Source: Neodiprion pinetum (Eukaryota > Arthropoda > Insecta > Hymenoptera > Diprionidae). From it: 64,000 bases of DNA. Made by a program: the position numbers and the translations under genes. The stretch lies in the NCBI RefSeq assembly GCF_021155775.2, contig NC_060232.1, positions 4,657,257 through 4,721,256 of the forward strand, given 5' to 3'. Of the stretch, positions 23,301-39,117 are shown piece by piece (within the stretch, counting starts at the first letter, position 1; every line of letters starts with the position of its first letter). The notes beneath the pieces were generated by a model. That model ran no database searches. It was not told where the DNA came from and saw only the letters and a program-made list of their open reading frames with translations.

Positions 23301-26300
23301 AATCGCGTTTGACACTTGGCGCGTCACGCCCGAAGAGCACGTGCGCGCATCGATCATCCTGCTGCATCCATATACATTACAGCAGCGTTACAGCATTATC
23401 GAAGGTTGGAGTAAAATCAGGACGATTCGCAGAAATGACCAAGGGTGGGAGAATTTTTTGTTCCTTCCTTCCTGAAGGAATGGAACACGAAGAGGAAAAA
23501 TGTAAAGATAAAGAGAAGGAAACATCGGGGCCGGAAGTCCTTTGAACTTGTCAGAAACGATTTTGAACGTCGACCAAGTATCGGAGCACAGACGCAAGCA
23601 ACCCTCGCCCAGGTTCCAACGACTTCGGGGCATCCCCTTCGCAACAAAACTACGAACAGCCCAGCTGGCTGCCCTGCACGCTGCCTGCCTGCCTGCCTTC
23701 CTTCCTTCTCACTTGCGAGAAGCCCCTGTCGCTCGCTATTCGCTGCCGCTCTCGCTTTTCTGTGGGAAATGCACGTGTTCCCTATTCACACAGAGCGACC
23801 AACCGACCGTACTTCTCTCCTCTACCACCACCATCACCACCACAACTGTGGGGCTACTACTGCTATTAGTAATACTACTACACCACCGATTCCATACTAC
23901 GCCACGTAATATGCTGTTTGGTGCTTGTCGTTGCTTCAGAGGATGATTCCCTGTTGCAGCGACGGCACGGCACTGTGCTATCCATCGAATGTGCAACGGA
24001 GAGGGAGGGAAGGATGGAAGGAAATAAGGAAGGTAGGTAGGTAGGTAGGAGCTTCTGGAGAGTGAGAGAATCTTTCGTTTATTTCTTTTTTATTTTTTTG
24101 TTTTCTTCTTTCTCACCGATGCATGCAGCTCTGCTCGGAAAGCCCTTTTCTCACAAACATCATTCTACACATAATGCCTGTTGGATAATAGCTGCTGCAG
24201 TTCAAAACTACTGAAAAGCATTGTTGCTATACTGCGGAGAGACTTTTAGGGAGTACGTTGAACATAGCGGCCTAATTTTTATTTCTTTCTTCTTTCTTCG
24301 CCGAGGGATGAGGATAAACGTAAGGATCCCAAGATCCAAGGAGTTCTTGTTCGACGATGCAATTTCGCGTTGAGCAGAAAGAATGAATCTAATTGTGCTT
24401 CGAAGTAAAACCTGGAGTTTATTCAGGATTTGGCATCGACGCTCAAGTCTTCCCATCAACGAATCATCGATACGTTGTATATGTTCGATAAGAAGGACAC
24501 AATGTTCGTGTATACATAATACAAAACTCTGGTAGTAGCCTATGCAGAGAAATTACATAAGCTTCGATCGATTCCACGAAACAATAATTTCGATACCGCG
24601 ATGGCGGAGAGAATATTCCCAGATGACGTCATCATCCCCGTCTCCTGCCACACAGCTACGGCCTCACCCTTCGGCAAATTCGAACTCGGCTCAATTCTCA
24701 TGGTTTTACCACCACCACCACCCTAAATACAACCTATACTACTACTATACTGCCGCTGCTGCTACCGGCTCGAATAGTATCACCACTACACGTTGCCGAT
24801 ACACTAACCCAACCTCTTTCTCACCCCGGTTGGATTTCTCCTCCCCCCATTTCGCATCCCTCTTTCTCTCCACCTCGCTCGCTCCCTCTCCCCCCTCCCA
24901 TTATTCTATCCCCTCTTGGATTTCTATTCTCGTATGTCAATATTTCGTCAACTAGTGCCTACGAAACGGGGCTCGTAACAAAGACCCTCTTACACAGCTT
25001 GCGTTTAAAAATCATTGTCGATGATGCGAGCGGAACAAAGGCGGACGGGGGCAAAGACGTGTGGTATTGGTTATAGCGATTCGTGCACGTGTATGTATCT
25101 CTGCACGTGGGGATAGACGTACGATATATTTGTTTGCGTACGCGTTATACTACACACGCATACACGGCCATACGCGAAATATGCGTACAATATAGTCGTA
25201 ATACCGTTACGCCTTTCATTACAACTGCATGAGGGAAGAAAAATAAGTGGAATAAGAAGAAAAAAAGAAAATGCAAAGGAAATAAAATGAATCGTTCTTA
25301 CGTTCTTGCCTCTATAACCGATCGGCGTTCGTGTACAATGGACATATTTATACGTATATACCTACGTGCCCATACATATGCTGTGCGTATTATACATGTA
25401 CAGGTATATACACGTATACACATTATTAAAAGCATGCTCGAGCGAGCCTGAACGCATCGTGCGTATCAAAGTCATTATACTTGAACATATTTGAATAATC
25501 ACTACTATTATTATTTCATGATTTTTATTACACGCCGCTTTATCGGGTTCATCCAATGATCCTAGCCTTATGCCGCAGAAGTTATTTGAAAGAAATCGTT
25601 GCCGGTCCGCGGTTGTATTAGGCGAGAATGTGAATTTTCGAAAATATTTTTTACGCTGAAAGCTAGACAATGACATGTATAGTGATCGATCGATAATTAT
25701 GCCGTTTCACGACGAGTGGTTAGTCGCTGCTGTCAAACAGCCGCCACCTTGTCGTCAGTCACTCTCCTCTCTACAAAAGCGTTGGCTGTTGCTGCTGCTG
25801 CAGCAATAAAACCTGCAGTGCCGTCATATTTTTAAACCAATGTGGAATGGAATCGTAAACAGATTATACAACAAACCTGATCACGTGATATTTTTATTAT
25901 ACAAGGGTCACAGTCTACTAATAGTCAACGTCAATCTGCAAACTCGTATAATTATTATTTCCGGATTTACCTGTCATCTCGCATGCGACCGAGAGCGAGT
26001 TGTTCTACATTTCCGTGGATGCTTCCACGACTCCCAACACAAGGTTTGCCCTAGCTGTTTCTTCCTTACCCTCCTGTTCGCTTTTCTTCCAATGACAGGC
26101 TCGCGGTCCGCGTGCGATTTTTATGTTTATAATAATACAGTGATGATATTTTTCGTTTGACGATGTAAATTTCGAACGTTGCGTCGCGTCGCGTCGCGTC
26201 GCCTTGGTGTCCTCGTCCCTCCCCCGCCGCTCCTTCTTATTCTGAAACTTCTCATTCGCGCTGTAAGGAGTGTATGTACCTATAATGCCACTTGCGAATT

Positions 26301-29300
26301 GTGCAACGTTGCTGCGACCAGCGAAATTACGAAACGTTCAAGCGAGCGTTGAGCACTCGGTATGTGTGCGTGTAGGTGTGTACACCGCGTATATACATAT
26401 ATACACATACGCCTTATTGCAACGACGCGAAATCATGACGCAAAGATTGACGGGGGGATGGATACCTGCCTTAGATTTCCATTTATGGAATGATTATTAC
26501 AAACACCGAGAGCCTCCTTTTGCCTGCGCAAGTCTCTTTGCTCGCTCGAGTATCTCTGGGTAGGTACCTACATGCATACTTCGCATCAAATGTCACCGGC
26601 TGTTGGTTTCTAGCTTTATATTGTACAATTACCCGGGTTCTTATTCTGCACGAATAAGTCTCGATAAATCGGGTGCGGACATTTTCACCTTACGTAATTG
26701 CCGACGTTGACGATGTTTCAATCTCATCGAAGATCGTCTGGTAATAGCGGCAAATAAACAATGCAACGGAACTCGGAAATATAGATGTAAGGGTCTGGAT
26801 ATTAACGGGCAGAATTGGGTATGTCAGCGTGTAACACTTGGGTCAGGTGTTTCTCACAAAGTGGAGCGGTCAGACTTTTGCTATGTATATTTATACGTAT
26901 ACATACAGTGTGTATGTGTATATACACATCGGTGCAGCGCTGGCGTGTCCGCATACCTAGTCATGGCATAAATGACATCTGTCATACGACGGTTAGTTTG
27001 GTTTTTGAGAAGGATCACCGAGTGCAGCGTTGCCAAGTCGACCAACGATGGCAATAAACGGGGACGGGTTTTCCATACCTGCCTACCTTATACCTTATGT
27101 TATACCGTGTGCAAACTATGTTACAAGTACTCAACTCGACTAGACTCGACTAGACTCGAGACTCGCCTAGCATTATTACAGTTTGGATTACTGATAAGTA
27201 TGTGCCATCTTGGGTATAGTCGGTAACTCTCGCGCGCCTAGCTCTTATACTATTGTGTAACAATTAATTATGAAAATTTAATTGCGCTTCACCTTGAGCA
27301 AAGTACGAGAATAATATACGAAGGTCGTACCATTGTCAGCGTTTTGGTTGTGTGTGTGTGCAGTTGTACGTTATAATGCACACATTCAACTCTTCCAATA
27401 CATGCGACGATTGTTCGTCGGGCGTGTGTATATCCGATAATATACACACGGTGTATTTACTTAGGAACTATTAGTCCATCCATGCATTTGTCCGTTTGCT
27501 CGTGCGTGCGTGCGTGCGTGCGTGCTTGCTTGCGTGTATGCACGTTAATACGCGTCTGATTGTCGCTCGTCGCGCTGCTGCAAAACAGTTTCATAACTTT
27601 GGATTCGATTTGATTCGCATTGGTGCAGCGTCAGCAGCTTTAATTACGCAATTTCTGAGTCATTTGTTATAATTCAAGAGTGCGTGACGATTTTGATCTG
27701 TTTGCTACGCGCTGGACGATACGGATTCGATTTTCCACATATTTATACGCAATTTGAGAGTGTAAAAGTTGGAGGAGAATTTTCGTCGGATAATAACGAA
27801 TATTACGTACATTACGTACCAAAGATCGTTTTCACTGTTAGTTTATTCGACGTATTGTAAAACCATTTAGGTACAAGGGGTTATTTGGGAGTCAAAAGTT
27901 GGCGACGTTAGACCTGCAGTTGGGTAATATTTATATCGTTAAGTATAACGGCGAAATAAAATCAACGAGGGTCGGCCGATCTATGGACAGAGCCTGGAAT
28001 TCTTAGCCGGAGAAATCTCAGAGCCCCTAAAGTTGGGTTGGAAAGGACGAAGGACGAGCTGTACAGGGTGGTCGGTTTTACGATGATTTGAATTTCGGAA
28101 AAGTGGACGATATTATGCGGTGGTATGCGAGAGATTGCGGCAGCGTTCCTTCCTTCTCTGGGCTCTTCTAGCTGCGGTCTAGCGAGCAGAGCCAGTCCGT
28201 TACACAAGCTTATTTTAACAAACCTATTTCTGATATTGCGCCACCCAGCAGCTTATATTAAGATTACAAACGTTTAAGAAACACACTCTCTGATCCGAGG
28301 CATGTGTATCCTATCCTACGCTGCCTGACTGACTCGGCTTACCCAGCGTTACCCTAATCCTTGTCCGTATAACCGAGTCTACCTAGCTTTGCTGCCCATG
28401 TATACATACACACATACGTACCTAACTACCTACCCTAGGCAACTATACCTACGATTGCTGAAAAACTAGCAGCTAACCAACCGACCGTTAATATACCGAA
28501 GACTGGAATTGCTTCGATAACGCTGACGCGAAAATGAGGCGAAGAAGAGGAATACATTGATAATGCGGAATAATGATTTTAGGCCCGGTGAAGTATCGGG
28601 TATTATGCTTGCGTATGCCGGTGCGCCTTGTAATAAAAGCGATCGTAACAGTGGCTATCTATCTATCTTTTTAGAGTGCTAAGTGAAAGCTTGACGTTCG
28701 CTCGACAGGCAATCCGGCCCATTCTAAGGTGCATATCTACTTATAGGTACAATTCCGACTATAGGTACGGACAACTGTTGTGAGGCTTTTCTGCTGCTCG
28801 CAACCAGAACTAGAAAACTGTTGTATGTACCTCGGCCTGCGATTAGTTATCGATATATCCTTAAAGGAAGTGGATTTCTATCGCGTGTCGAGAATGAATA
28901 AACCGAGCAGGGGAATATCTCAGCGATGCAGGTTAAAAAGTTCCACCGAACTTTTTATACTTACACGCTGTTTGTTGTTCGAGTTTAAAATTAAATTCTT
29001 CGGGTATACTTGATTTTCCCCTCCCCGCTTTATTTAAACGTAAAAGGATCGAGCCTGAGATCGTGACGAAATATATTTAGCTCCGAAATAACTTGCCCGA
29101 GAGGAATATTTGCGTTCTCCGAGTCTCTCGCTCCCTCTTTCTCCATCTCTCTCTCTCTCTCTCTCTCTGTCTCTCCTTCTCGAAGATGAAAAAGAATAAG
29201 AAGAAGATGAAGATGACGATGAAGAAGAAGAATAAGAATAAGAATAAGAAGGGGAAGAAGAAACAGTTTCTGACGCTGTCGTCGTCGTCGTTTGATTGCG

Positions 29301-30879
29301 AACTCGCGTTAAGGACATTCTGTGTTTCGTCAAACGCGGCGTGATTAAACAAATGAAATTGAATGAGTTGGGACGCGAGACGCGGTTTCTTGTTCGCAGC
29401 TGACGTCGACCGACAAATTCCACTCAAAATCTTTCACTCACTCGTTTGAATTCGTACCTGAGCCTAATCGATTAGAGTAATCAACGCGTTGACCGCGTAC
29501 GCGCTTGTTCGTCGATTATCCAATTCAATTGATAAAGGCTTTATCTCGCGTACAATAATATTAGACGGGACTCGTAATATTATATCGGACATTCACTACC
29601 AATCTAACCCTGGTTATAATACACGAGGATAATCTTTGACTATACATGTATGTATACGTACATTACTTATGCCAGGCCAAGGAGTCTGTCCAGATAATGT
29701 TTTTGTTTCAAGATGGCAGTTTGGCGCGACCGCGATTCCCTTCCCTTTTTTAGGTTACGGAAGTTTCAAGGAAACGCGCGTATTACGTCTGGTTCACTTC
29801 TGGCCACCTCCTCTCTTTCACTTCCTCTCATTCGTTTATTTTTCTCCCCTACGATTAAATCTGTTGATAATATAAGAAGGGATTTAGTTGTTTTTCGAAA
29901 CGTCACAGTGGCCGGGAGATATTATATCGGTCGTTGTTGAGTCAAAAACCGATCGCCGCTTGTCAAAACTTACCTAATGGCCGATCACGATCTGCAAGTA
30001 GAACATTATCCTCCACACCGAGTTTAGGGCGACCGGTACGCAGCCACAAGTATCGTTATAATCCAAATTGGGTAGAACAAACACTTGTCACACAGCACAA
30101 CACAACTTTCATATAAATGTGTCAATTGTCATCATCCATCACGATAGTAAAAACGATCAATTTTCCACTTGCCTCCGTTGCGTTTACGCATCACCTTGTC
30201 ATTTTTATCAACATCGAATGCTTGCCCGTCAGCCGAGTATATATAACGCTATAAATTAACGATTCGAACAATGTTAGAATATACACTACTGTAACTCTTA
30301 ACGTAGATGCTACAATGCATCCGATCGAACGTACGAACGAACGACCAACCAACGAACGGAATGAATATATGTCAAAAGAACTGGAACTGTAATCCGTGCA
30401 CTGTGAAATGTTCCCTTATCATATAAGATTCGAACAACCTTCTCTTCTCTGTTATCTTGACGAATTCGATCGTCGATTCGTCTTCGAGTTTATTTTACTT
30501 TATGGGGGGGGAAAAACACCACGAGTTGCGTAGGGTTGAACAACCACGACACGGTCGAAAACAACAACAATAAAAAGAGGAACACAAGAGGGGAACTTGG
30601 ACGAAGAGGACGAAGAACGTTGGAAACGGAGGAGGTACGAAGTATAAGAAGGTGAATAACGTGCAAGGATCAAACCGCACCACGAGATACACCAGATGTC
30701 ACAGAAATGTCAGAACTGTAACGAACGTAAAAAACTCATTTATTTATATCTGATGGATCGCTGACTCGGGACATTCGTCGCCGAGTTTGTCATGGTTCGA
30801 ACCGAGAAGCACGCGTATTACCGACGATGAGGACGAAGAAAACGGCGAAGAAGACGACGACCACGACATTTGCCTCTTG
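23301..30879. other. Non-coding stretch with small microsatellites
   Basis: No exon is supported. It holds simple repeats: (GTAG)n at 24030-24049, (GCGTC)n at 26181-26202, a (GACTA)-type repeat at 27138-27160, (GTGC)n at 27501-27525 and (CT)n at 29146-29168. Poly-His, poly-Pro and Ser-rich open frames here are by-products of these repeats. Confidence 0.4.
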
Positions 30880-31527
30880 TGTTTACGAATAGGTACTGGT
30901 ACCGTCCTCCGCTCCGGGTAGCATTGGCCGAACGCTAAACGGTTGAAAGTAATACTGTCTAGTGAGAGGTTGTTGAAGCCAACAACGACGCTGTGTGCGC
31001 CCGGTGACTACTACGTTGTGCGTCCTGGTCGTTTCGTGGTGGTGGTGGTGGTGGTGATGTGGTGGTGCTGGTGGGGTGGTGGTGGTAGTGCCCGTGTGGT
31101 GGTGGTGGTCGTCCTCTCGTAGCGTCGCGTGGTGATGGTGATGGCGATGGTGGCGGTAGTGGTGGTGGTACACCTCCGTTCCCTGGCTACACGTCTCCTC
31201 TCCCAACCCACACAACTCCTCTAGTCTCTCATCGTCGTCGTCATCGTCGTCGCGTCGCGTCGTGTCGGCGTCGTTGTCGTCGCTACTTCTCACACGCAGC
31301 TGCGCTCCTCCAGGCGCATTGGTATAGGTGCGATTGTGCGCCGTGGTGGGAGTTTCGACAGGAGCGTCGGCCCACGGCTGGGTTCTACATATACGTACGT
31401 ATGTACGTGCATACCAACTTGGCGCTCTCTCGCACGCACGCTCCACTCCGTTCCACACTCCACTCTACTTCACTTCACTCCGCTCTCGCACGTACACGCG
31501 GCGACTGGAGGAGGCGAGCGAGAGAAT

Positions 31528-31529
<2 letters not shown>

Positions 31530-31566
<37 letters not shown>
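31530..31566 (+). repeat. (AG)n microsatellite
   Basis: Uninterrupted AG dinucleotides over about 37 bases. It is the reverse complement of the longer CT tract 740 bases downstream. Confidence 0.9.
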
Positions 31567-31574
<8 letters not shown>

Positions 31575-32299
31575 CGAGAAACAGAATGATGGAGGATCGA
31601 GCGGAGCAAGGGAGGAGGGACGACGCGACGACGCAAGCTGCCAGCCAGCAGCGCAGGGCGGGGGACGTCGACGCGGAGGGTTTGAGGGGTCGTCGGTCCT
31701 CGGGGGTGGGGAGTTTGACCCGAGTTCTAGTTCCCCTCCATTCAATCCACGGCCACAATATCGGTTATAGCGATCCCACTGTTGCCAGATTGCGCCCGTT
31801 GTGCGCGCGCTCAGCGCCCGCACCTTCCCTTCCTTTCCCTTCTCTTCCCTTCCGTTCCCTTTCCTCCATCCCCTTCTCGTTCCACCGACGAAACCGGGCG
31901 GCGACGCCGGACGGACGTCGGACCGACTCTCGGGGGCTCGCAGCCCCGTCCGTCTAGCCCTCGTAGTAGTCTCTCCGTCGTGTGGGTGGAGCCTCCCGAC
32001 TGAGGAAAGGGTTCTCGGTCTCGAGAGTGTCTCTCGCTTACTCTCTACCTCTCCCTTCCTCCCTCTCTTTCGTCCTTTCAGCGACAACAACCACCGGAGA
32101 GACGAAGCCCTGTCCTCGTCGACCGGTGTGGTGGAGCGCCAACCCCCGCACCTTATTCTCCCCTCGTTCACCCTCGCCGCGCCCTTCGTACTCCCCCGAC
32201 ACCCGCCGCTCGGCGAGACGCTCTTCTTCACCGTTGCCGACGCTAGCCGCCGGGCGGCTAGACAGGGACGCCGACGCGATTTTCTCCACTCTTCATTTT

Positions 32300-32415
<116 letters not shown>

Positions 32416-33405
32416 TCTTCCAACACCCTCTTCATCCAACCCTCTCTATCTACGCTCTTTTACCAACTCTCTCTCTCTTCGCCCGACAGAGCTTTAGCTT
32501 CACACACGAGGCCAGCGACGAAGACGCGCAGCGTCGCGCGCGCATTCGACCTCGTCCCGTCTTTCTTCCGCTCATTCGTTTCAGCCCAACTTCGGCACCC
32601 GAGTGGTGCGGAACGCTACCGCCTGTACGGCTTGACGGTGGATAGGTAGGTGTAGTGGTAGTACATATCCCCAAGATTGCGCGAGCAGCTTACTTGTTAG
32701 TTCGACCACCACTACCGATAACTTGGGCACGACGGTACTACAGTACTACGATACGCTATACCATCGCACAACACCAATCTCTCTCTCTCTCTGTCTGCAA
32801 GTATAAGACATACATATATATATATCGGTATCGTGCGCCTACGTATACCTATATCCACGGTTGTGGCTTGCGCGACGCGACGAATCACCGAGCATCGACC
32901 ACGGTTGCCACGTCCTTTTATTTATTTTTCACGTCATGCGAGCACCACCACCACCACCATCACCACCACCAACAGCAGCAGCAGCAGCAGCAGCAGCTCT
33001 GCTTATTATTCGGAATGCCTTCTTTTCCTACTTCTTTCTTTCTTTCTTTCTTCCTTCTTTCTTTCCTTCTTTCTTATTCTTATTATTCCTCTTTTATTGT
33101 TTTATTTTTCATCGTTTTGTTTCTTCTGCTTTCGCGTTGAACCGCGCGGCCTTCTCGCTCCTCTTCGGCTTGTGCCGCGTATTACCTCTCGCCCTCTTCC
33201 CCTCGATTCACCCGTCCACCCACCACCCTCTCCCTCTACTTCCCTCCCCCTCCTCGCATGTACGACGTACTTATTATTATACCTACGATCCGCCTGCCTG
33301 CCTACCTACACACCTATCGTCTCAACGGCGGCAGCGTTCTTGACCCGCGTCGCGCTACGGCCTTCTTTCATTCTCGAGCGCGAACTACCGATTCGTTAAG
33401 CGAAA

Positions 33406-33440
<35 letters not shown>

Positions 33441-33600
33441 GGCGGAACAGCTCTTTAGCTTTCTATCACTCCTGCCGGCGCTGGTGCAGCATGCCGTCTC
33501 ATGATCTGCCCACTTTTACTCGATTCGAGTTTCGAGGTGGTCTACGCGATACGAACGCACCGAGAATTCCCGGACGAGGCGACACCCCACCCTATCAGCC

Positions 33601-36600
33601 TCCGACTCCCCCATAACCTCCCCCCTCCCCCGCTCCTAATTCCCCTCCGTTACGAGGTTATACTGGGTGTCGGTCGATCCTAACTGGAATCTGAATATAC
33701 ATGTGTATTTGTTCCTTTATGTATACATATAATATACACCTATTATACAGCACTGTATTTACTTGTGTGCTCTACACAATCAGAGTCCATCTGCATTAGG
33801 GGTGGTCCGAAATCGTTTCGTACACTTCTTCAACATTAATTTTTTTTTTTTTTTTATTTATTCCTCTCATTTTATTTTACCGGTCTTTCACCTTATATGT
33901 CCCCCAGTGTATCTCGCAGTAATTCCGTCTGGAATTTACTGGAACAAAACGTGTTTTTGCCATATTTTTACCTTATCTGATGTAACGGAAACTGAACCAC
34001 TTTTCGGCAAATTGCTCGATCAGTAGACCGTACTTTTACACCTATGCGTATGTTCAAGAAACTTAGCTCAATGTCTCTATAAATTGTGAGAACGTCGAGG
34101 ATTTGGGTATAATCGGATATATTTCCAATTAATTGACGTATATGTACATAGCAGCATTTAAAGATCGACGTTTTAATTTCAACGGTCATATCTCGACTTG
34201 GGAAAATAACGGTCACGCTTCTTACCGGTGAGTTACAATGTCATCTTGCGGGCATTGGGGGGAAAAAGAAATAATACGAGAATCCAATTTCGCAACACTA
34301 AATGAACGTGATCAAGTACGCGTGTAACGTGTCGATTGAGAAATAAAAGAGAATTTACATTACTAATGATTATTTTCTGCAGATAGTAAACCGAAGTCCC
34401 GATACTGAGGTATGTACATGCAAGACAAGTGTGTATACCTACCGGAGTATTTTTACATGACGATTGATTGTAGTGTAGGGCCATGGTAGATAAAAAATGT
34501 CAAAACACTCTTCGGTGTTCTCGCAATTTTTAGTTATTATCAGTTCTTTGAATTAACCCCCCCATTTTCTATAATACTATGATTTTTATAGTTTGAAAAC
34601 GAGAGGCTGTGCGGTATATTAAATCGAGCCATGAAAAAAGAAAATCGCAAAGATATACATATACATATATATATATATATTTCAGACATATTATAATAAG
34701 CTGCGAAACTGTTTACAAGGTCGTTCTCATACTCATTTTCAGAGTATACGAGGCATAAAAACGATGTTAACGCTTTTATTATTCAAGGAAAACGAGAATT
34801 TCCTCGTGATTTTTTCCACCGGCAAGGGGATCGTTAAAGTTTCAGCCGTCCCTGCAGCTAACTATCCATGGTTGTTGTGTAAACACACGTATAAGGTATA
34901 GCCTTATATATACATATATCTATGACGACGGGTTTGCGGAGGCTTATCGGTCTCACTGTGTAGTTCGACGTTCATTTCGTTCTCGTTGGCTTTCCTCCAC
35001 TGTTGCCGAATTCATTGATTACAATTCATACGTATATGGCATACGTCCCTACGTAATAACGTACATCAGCAACGTCGCGCGCATGCGGCAAGGATAAGGA
35101 GAGATAAGAAGTCTGCGCGCTACCTGCTAGCTCGTCTAAACACTGTTATAATATGCTTATACCGTATATCTGTATCGGCAACGATTTGGATTGGGAACGT
35201 ATTTTTGAGGGCAACGTACGTGGTACGCGATTGACGGGCGTATTTCTTATTCAAAAGCTTGGAGAAAAGTAGAAGAAGAAATAAATCGAACTCCATAAAT
35301 TCGATCCGTAGCTTGTAAGAAAATATTTATGTCATACCGTTAAAAATCTTCGAGTATAAATTATATAACAACATGAATTTACCGGTAAAAAAACTTTCTG
35401 CACAATCGCGCTCGCGTTGTGCCAGATGTTGATTAAAACAATGGTATAATAATGCTTGAACTAATTTTTTTTTTCCTCCTTCTTCATTTTTTTTCTTCCT
35501 TCTCCGCCCACCAGGAAACCGCAGTATATACATCTGATTAAGTTTAAAACAGAGACGGTGAAATCCGTTCATGTAATACGATACGATATATTACACATTC
35601 ACTTTACAAATCTCGACGTTTCTAACATCTTTGCGAGTTGCAGATTCTTCCCAATTGTCCAGAATCGAATGGTTGCGAAAACTGAAAAGATACGAAGTCC
35701 TTCAATTTTCACGCGAACAGAGCAACACAATTTTGTATTTGCATCTTATTTTACTCCCGTTTGGAATTCCTAGGTTGTAAATTTTGGAATGATCCGAAAA
35801 CAAGGCCCGCCTTGCGTTTTACCCAACGTTTCTAGACTCGAAACGTGTCTTTATCGGAAGTGTCGAAAGCTTCAACGTTCCCCAGATAAAGCTATTTGCC
35901 TGGGCGTCACAGGCTCGTTCTTCCGTCAATTCGTTCGACCTTTTCTCTCTGCACTTTGCAGGAATGGATGGACACGGCAGGTAGAAAAAAGGCAATATTC
36001 GACTTACCGTTATATTAGTCGTACCGCAGGCCCATGTCAACGGACAACTCCTCGGCTGTACGTTATATTGTGCCTCCTGCAGTATGTATGTACATTGTAT
36101 GTACCTACGTACCTGTAACCACTGTATACCCACACACCGTTTCTTCGTTTCGTTCCTTTTTGTTGTATCGATAACATATTTTCGTTATTTCGTCACGGGC
36201 TTACGTTGACTTTGTATACCCAGACAGCAGCAGTCACTCGGGTTCCTCAGGCACGACTAATTTTCGTTGTAGCTTCTCGATGCAGGATTTTCAAACGTGC
36301 ATCGGTGTGTGTTACGCTCGATAATTAGCATTTTTCTAGAATCTACCGGGAAAATCGGGAATGGTCAAGGAATTTTGTCTATCGGGAAAATTGTGGGAAT
36401 TACGATGACAAACGTAATTTTTATACAAATCGTTCCGAAATTTCAGCTATGCTTCGTATATTCGGTCAAGTTAACTTTCGGAAATGGTGTTTTTTTACTT
36501 GCAAATTTATATATTCAAGATGCACAACTTTTGCAGCTCTTGGTTATAAAAGCTGTCCAACATTGCCTAAGTTTCGTGGAAAAATGTTTGGGAATTCTGA

Positions 36601-39117
36601 ATTTTGTCACGGGAAAAGTGAGGGAAAAGTCAGCGAATTTTATTCGAGCAAAATTGTCGCCACCGTGAACGTTATTATATTGAATAATCCGTATGTATAA
36701 TAATAACAACAATCAGGGTATAATTATATCTGAAATTCAATAAACTGTAATAAAACAAAAAAAAAACACGCTCACGTATTTCGAAATCTTAGTTCCTTAA
36801 AAATAATTGTAAAATTAAGAAAATAATGATCTTGCACCAATGTTTCCTAACGATAACGTCACCAACTTCAGCCTCGTTTAATAATTGATAGCTCAATTTG
36901 GACCGATGGATTACGATTGAAAATTGGTTTACAATTAGCAAGGTACTTTTCGGTTGCGGAACTCGAACACGCAGCAGCCATGCTTCATGTATTTACCGTG
37001 CAGGCAGGCATGCACCGAGGTTGATATAAAAGGTTGGCTGTTTGATACAGTCGTCGTTTATTATAGCTCGACCAGTTGACGTTCGGTACGTCACCCGCTG
37101 ACGCACCTCCTCTTCCTCCTCCTCCTCCTCCTTCTTCTTCTTCTTCTTCTTCTTCTTCGCCACCTCCTTGCGTAGCTTGTCACGTGCATCGCACATGCAG
37201 TGACGACGTAGGTACGAGATACAGCTAATGCACATAACGCTGCATGCGGGTGCATAACTGCATCACAGCTTTCGAATTTATCCGCAATAATGACCATTCT
37301 AGATCACCATTCTAGATCGTTTCTTCTACGTGCAGTACCACTCGGATACTTTTATATTGCTATTACAGCCTTACGCACAGTTGGCCCATATAAAATACCA
37401 TGTCTCTATGTGCGGGTATACGTGGTACATGCATGTACCATGTGACTTGGTACTGTAACAGCAGCGGCAGCATCGTCGTAGCACCGATAGGCCTTCAATT
37501 CGCTGTGCATAATAGCATGGAATTTATGAAGTATTAAGTGAAAATCGTTTCTGATCTTCGCTATTTTCAAAAGGATAAGAAAATTTTTGTCATGCGATGT
37601 GTCCACGTGCTTCAGGTCTTCGGCAATGGTCATTAATTTTTACATTACATCTTCTATACGAGGAATTGGTTCGAGAGATTCTGTCTGTTGATAAGTACCA
37701 AGGGTAGCTAATATCTAGGGCCCGGATAAATATGGATTAAAAATTACGAAATATGTACATATAATATAGACTTGAAGAATTAAAATACGGAAAAGAAGGT
37801 GGAAAATGGAAACTGGATTTTCTGCCTCCAAACATCACACTTTACGTAGAAAACCAAATAAGGAATGAAAATGATTTGAATAAACAATATTTATTTACGT
37901 ATTAATCCAGGCCCTACTACAGTAATGTCATACACGCGTGCGCGGGAAATATTTTGGAAAAACTGAAAATACGGTTGGGGAGAAAAATATTGCAATTACG
38001 TTGAAAATGTTGGGAATTTGTCTCGGATCGGTGAAAATTTTTTCTCATACAATTAGTGTTGTTTGTTTATTCACGGATGATGTATTCACGGTTGAGCTTG
38101 TACAAAACAGTTGAAACATACATATTTCACGATTTGTCAACCTATTTTTAGCTCAAATGATATTCGAGTCGAGGGGGAACAAAATTGAATTCTTGTATCG
38201 CAGATAAGTGGAGAATGTTGGTTTTTTTCTTCCTTGTTTCAGATAAAATATGTAAAAGATTTTAAAATGCGTCCACGAATTAAACGGCAGAAATTTTCCT
38301 CTTGTTTATTATAATTTTATATTATACATATGTTATCTATACTAGGAAATAGATTGTGACGTCGAAGAGTATATGTAACAATACATATGTATGTATCTAT
38401 ATGTATACACATGTATATGACACATCTTTATATCGACTTATCAAGATGTACTTGCTACCTAAATCGAAAGAATTTCTTATCTTCGTACAATTTTAATTTA
38501 TTACATATCCCAGTGTTTCTCTCTACCCGGCTTACTTATGACTCGAACATCCGTAGAGCGAAGCTTTTTTTCTTCGCGAGAAAATCCAAATTTCAATAAT
38601 CCCGCATGCGTGGAAACTCGTCGAGATTTCGTGCAATCACGATACAGAGATAGTGAATTTGAACACATTATAATCGATAACCTCCGTCGTCTATATTTCG
38701 CATCTCGTCATAAATAAGAGGTCGGTATAATCTTCAAGGTCGTCGGATTTGATAACCGAGTACTTGCTAATACAGGCTGCGCGGTTAAAATTATAGCGTA
38801 AAATAACAGGGTGTTTTTTTTTCTAAATCGTAGCTGAAGGGATTTGGAAAATGGCAAATCTTGAATGATTATTGATTTACGATTTGATTCTAGCACAGGT
38901 GCTTCGGTTAGAATTATACTTGAGAACTCCTTGCATTTGCTTCGCTCTAACGTTTAAGATCCTTCAAGCGGCGTTACCACTTGTGCAGGTTTGGACATTT
39001 CACCAACCTGCCTTGATTCAGTTTCGCTCAAGGATCTATCAATTAATTCCCAATCTCCACCGACTAACGCTCGTTCTTGCACTCGTGCATACTCTGCAGG
39101 TGTATCAGAAACGGCGT
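33601..39117. other. Non-coding AT-rich stretch
   Basis: No convincing exon. It holds (TA)n near 34660-34680, a (TCC)n/(TTC)n tract at 37114-37158, and sequence at about 36340-36660 with recurring GGGAAAAT and GTGGGAATT phrases that looks like repeat-derived DNA. Confidence 0.4.
36340..36660. repeat. Probable dispersed-repeat fragment
   Basis: Recurring words such as CGGGAAAAT, GGGAATT and GTGAGGGAAAAGTCAG resemble the body of the CAGGGTG-ended repeat at 57963. The ends are not visible. Confidence 0.3.

Noticed and set aside
23445..23946. Two plus-strand frames of 134-154 codons with His/Thr runs
   Set aside because: Low-complexity translation of CAC/ACT repeats; no domain.
30790..30810. 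GGTTCGAACC resembling a tRNA B box
   Set aside because: No cloverleaf, A box or acceptor pairing could be built around it. No tRNA was found by eye elsewhere.
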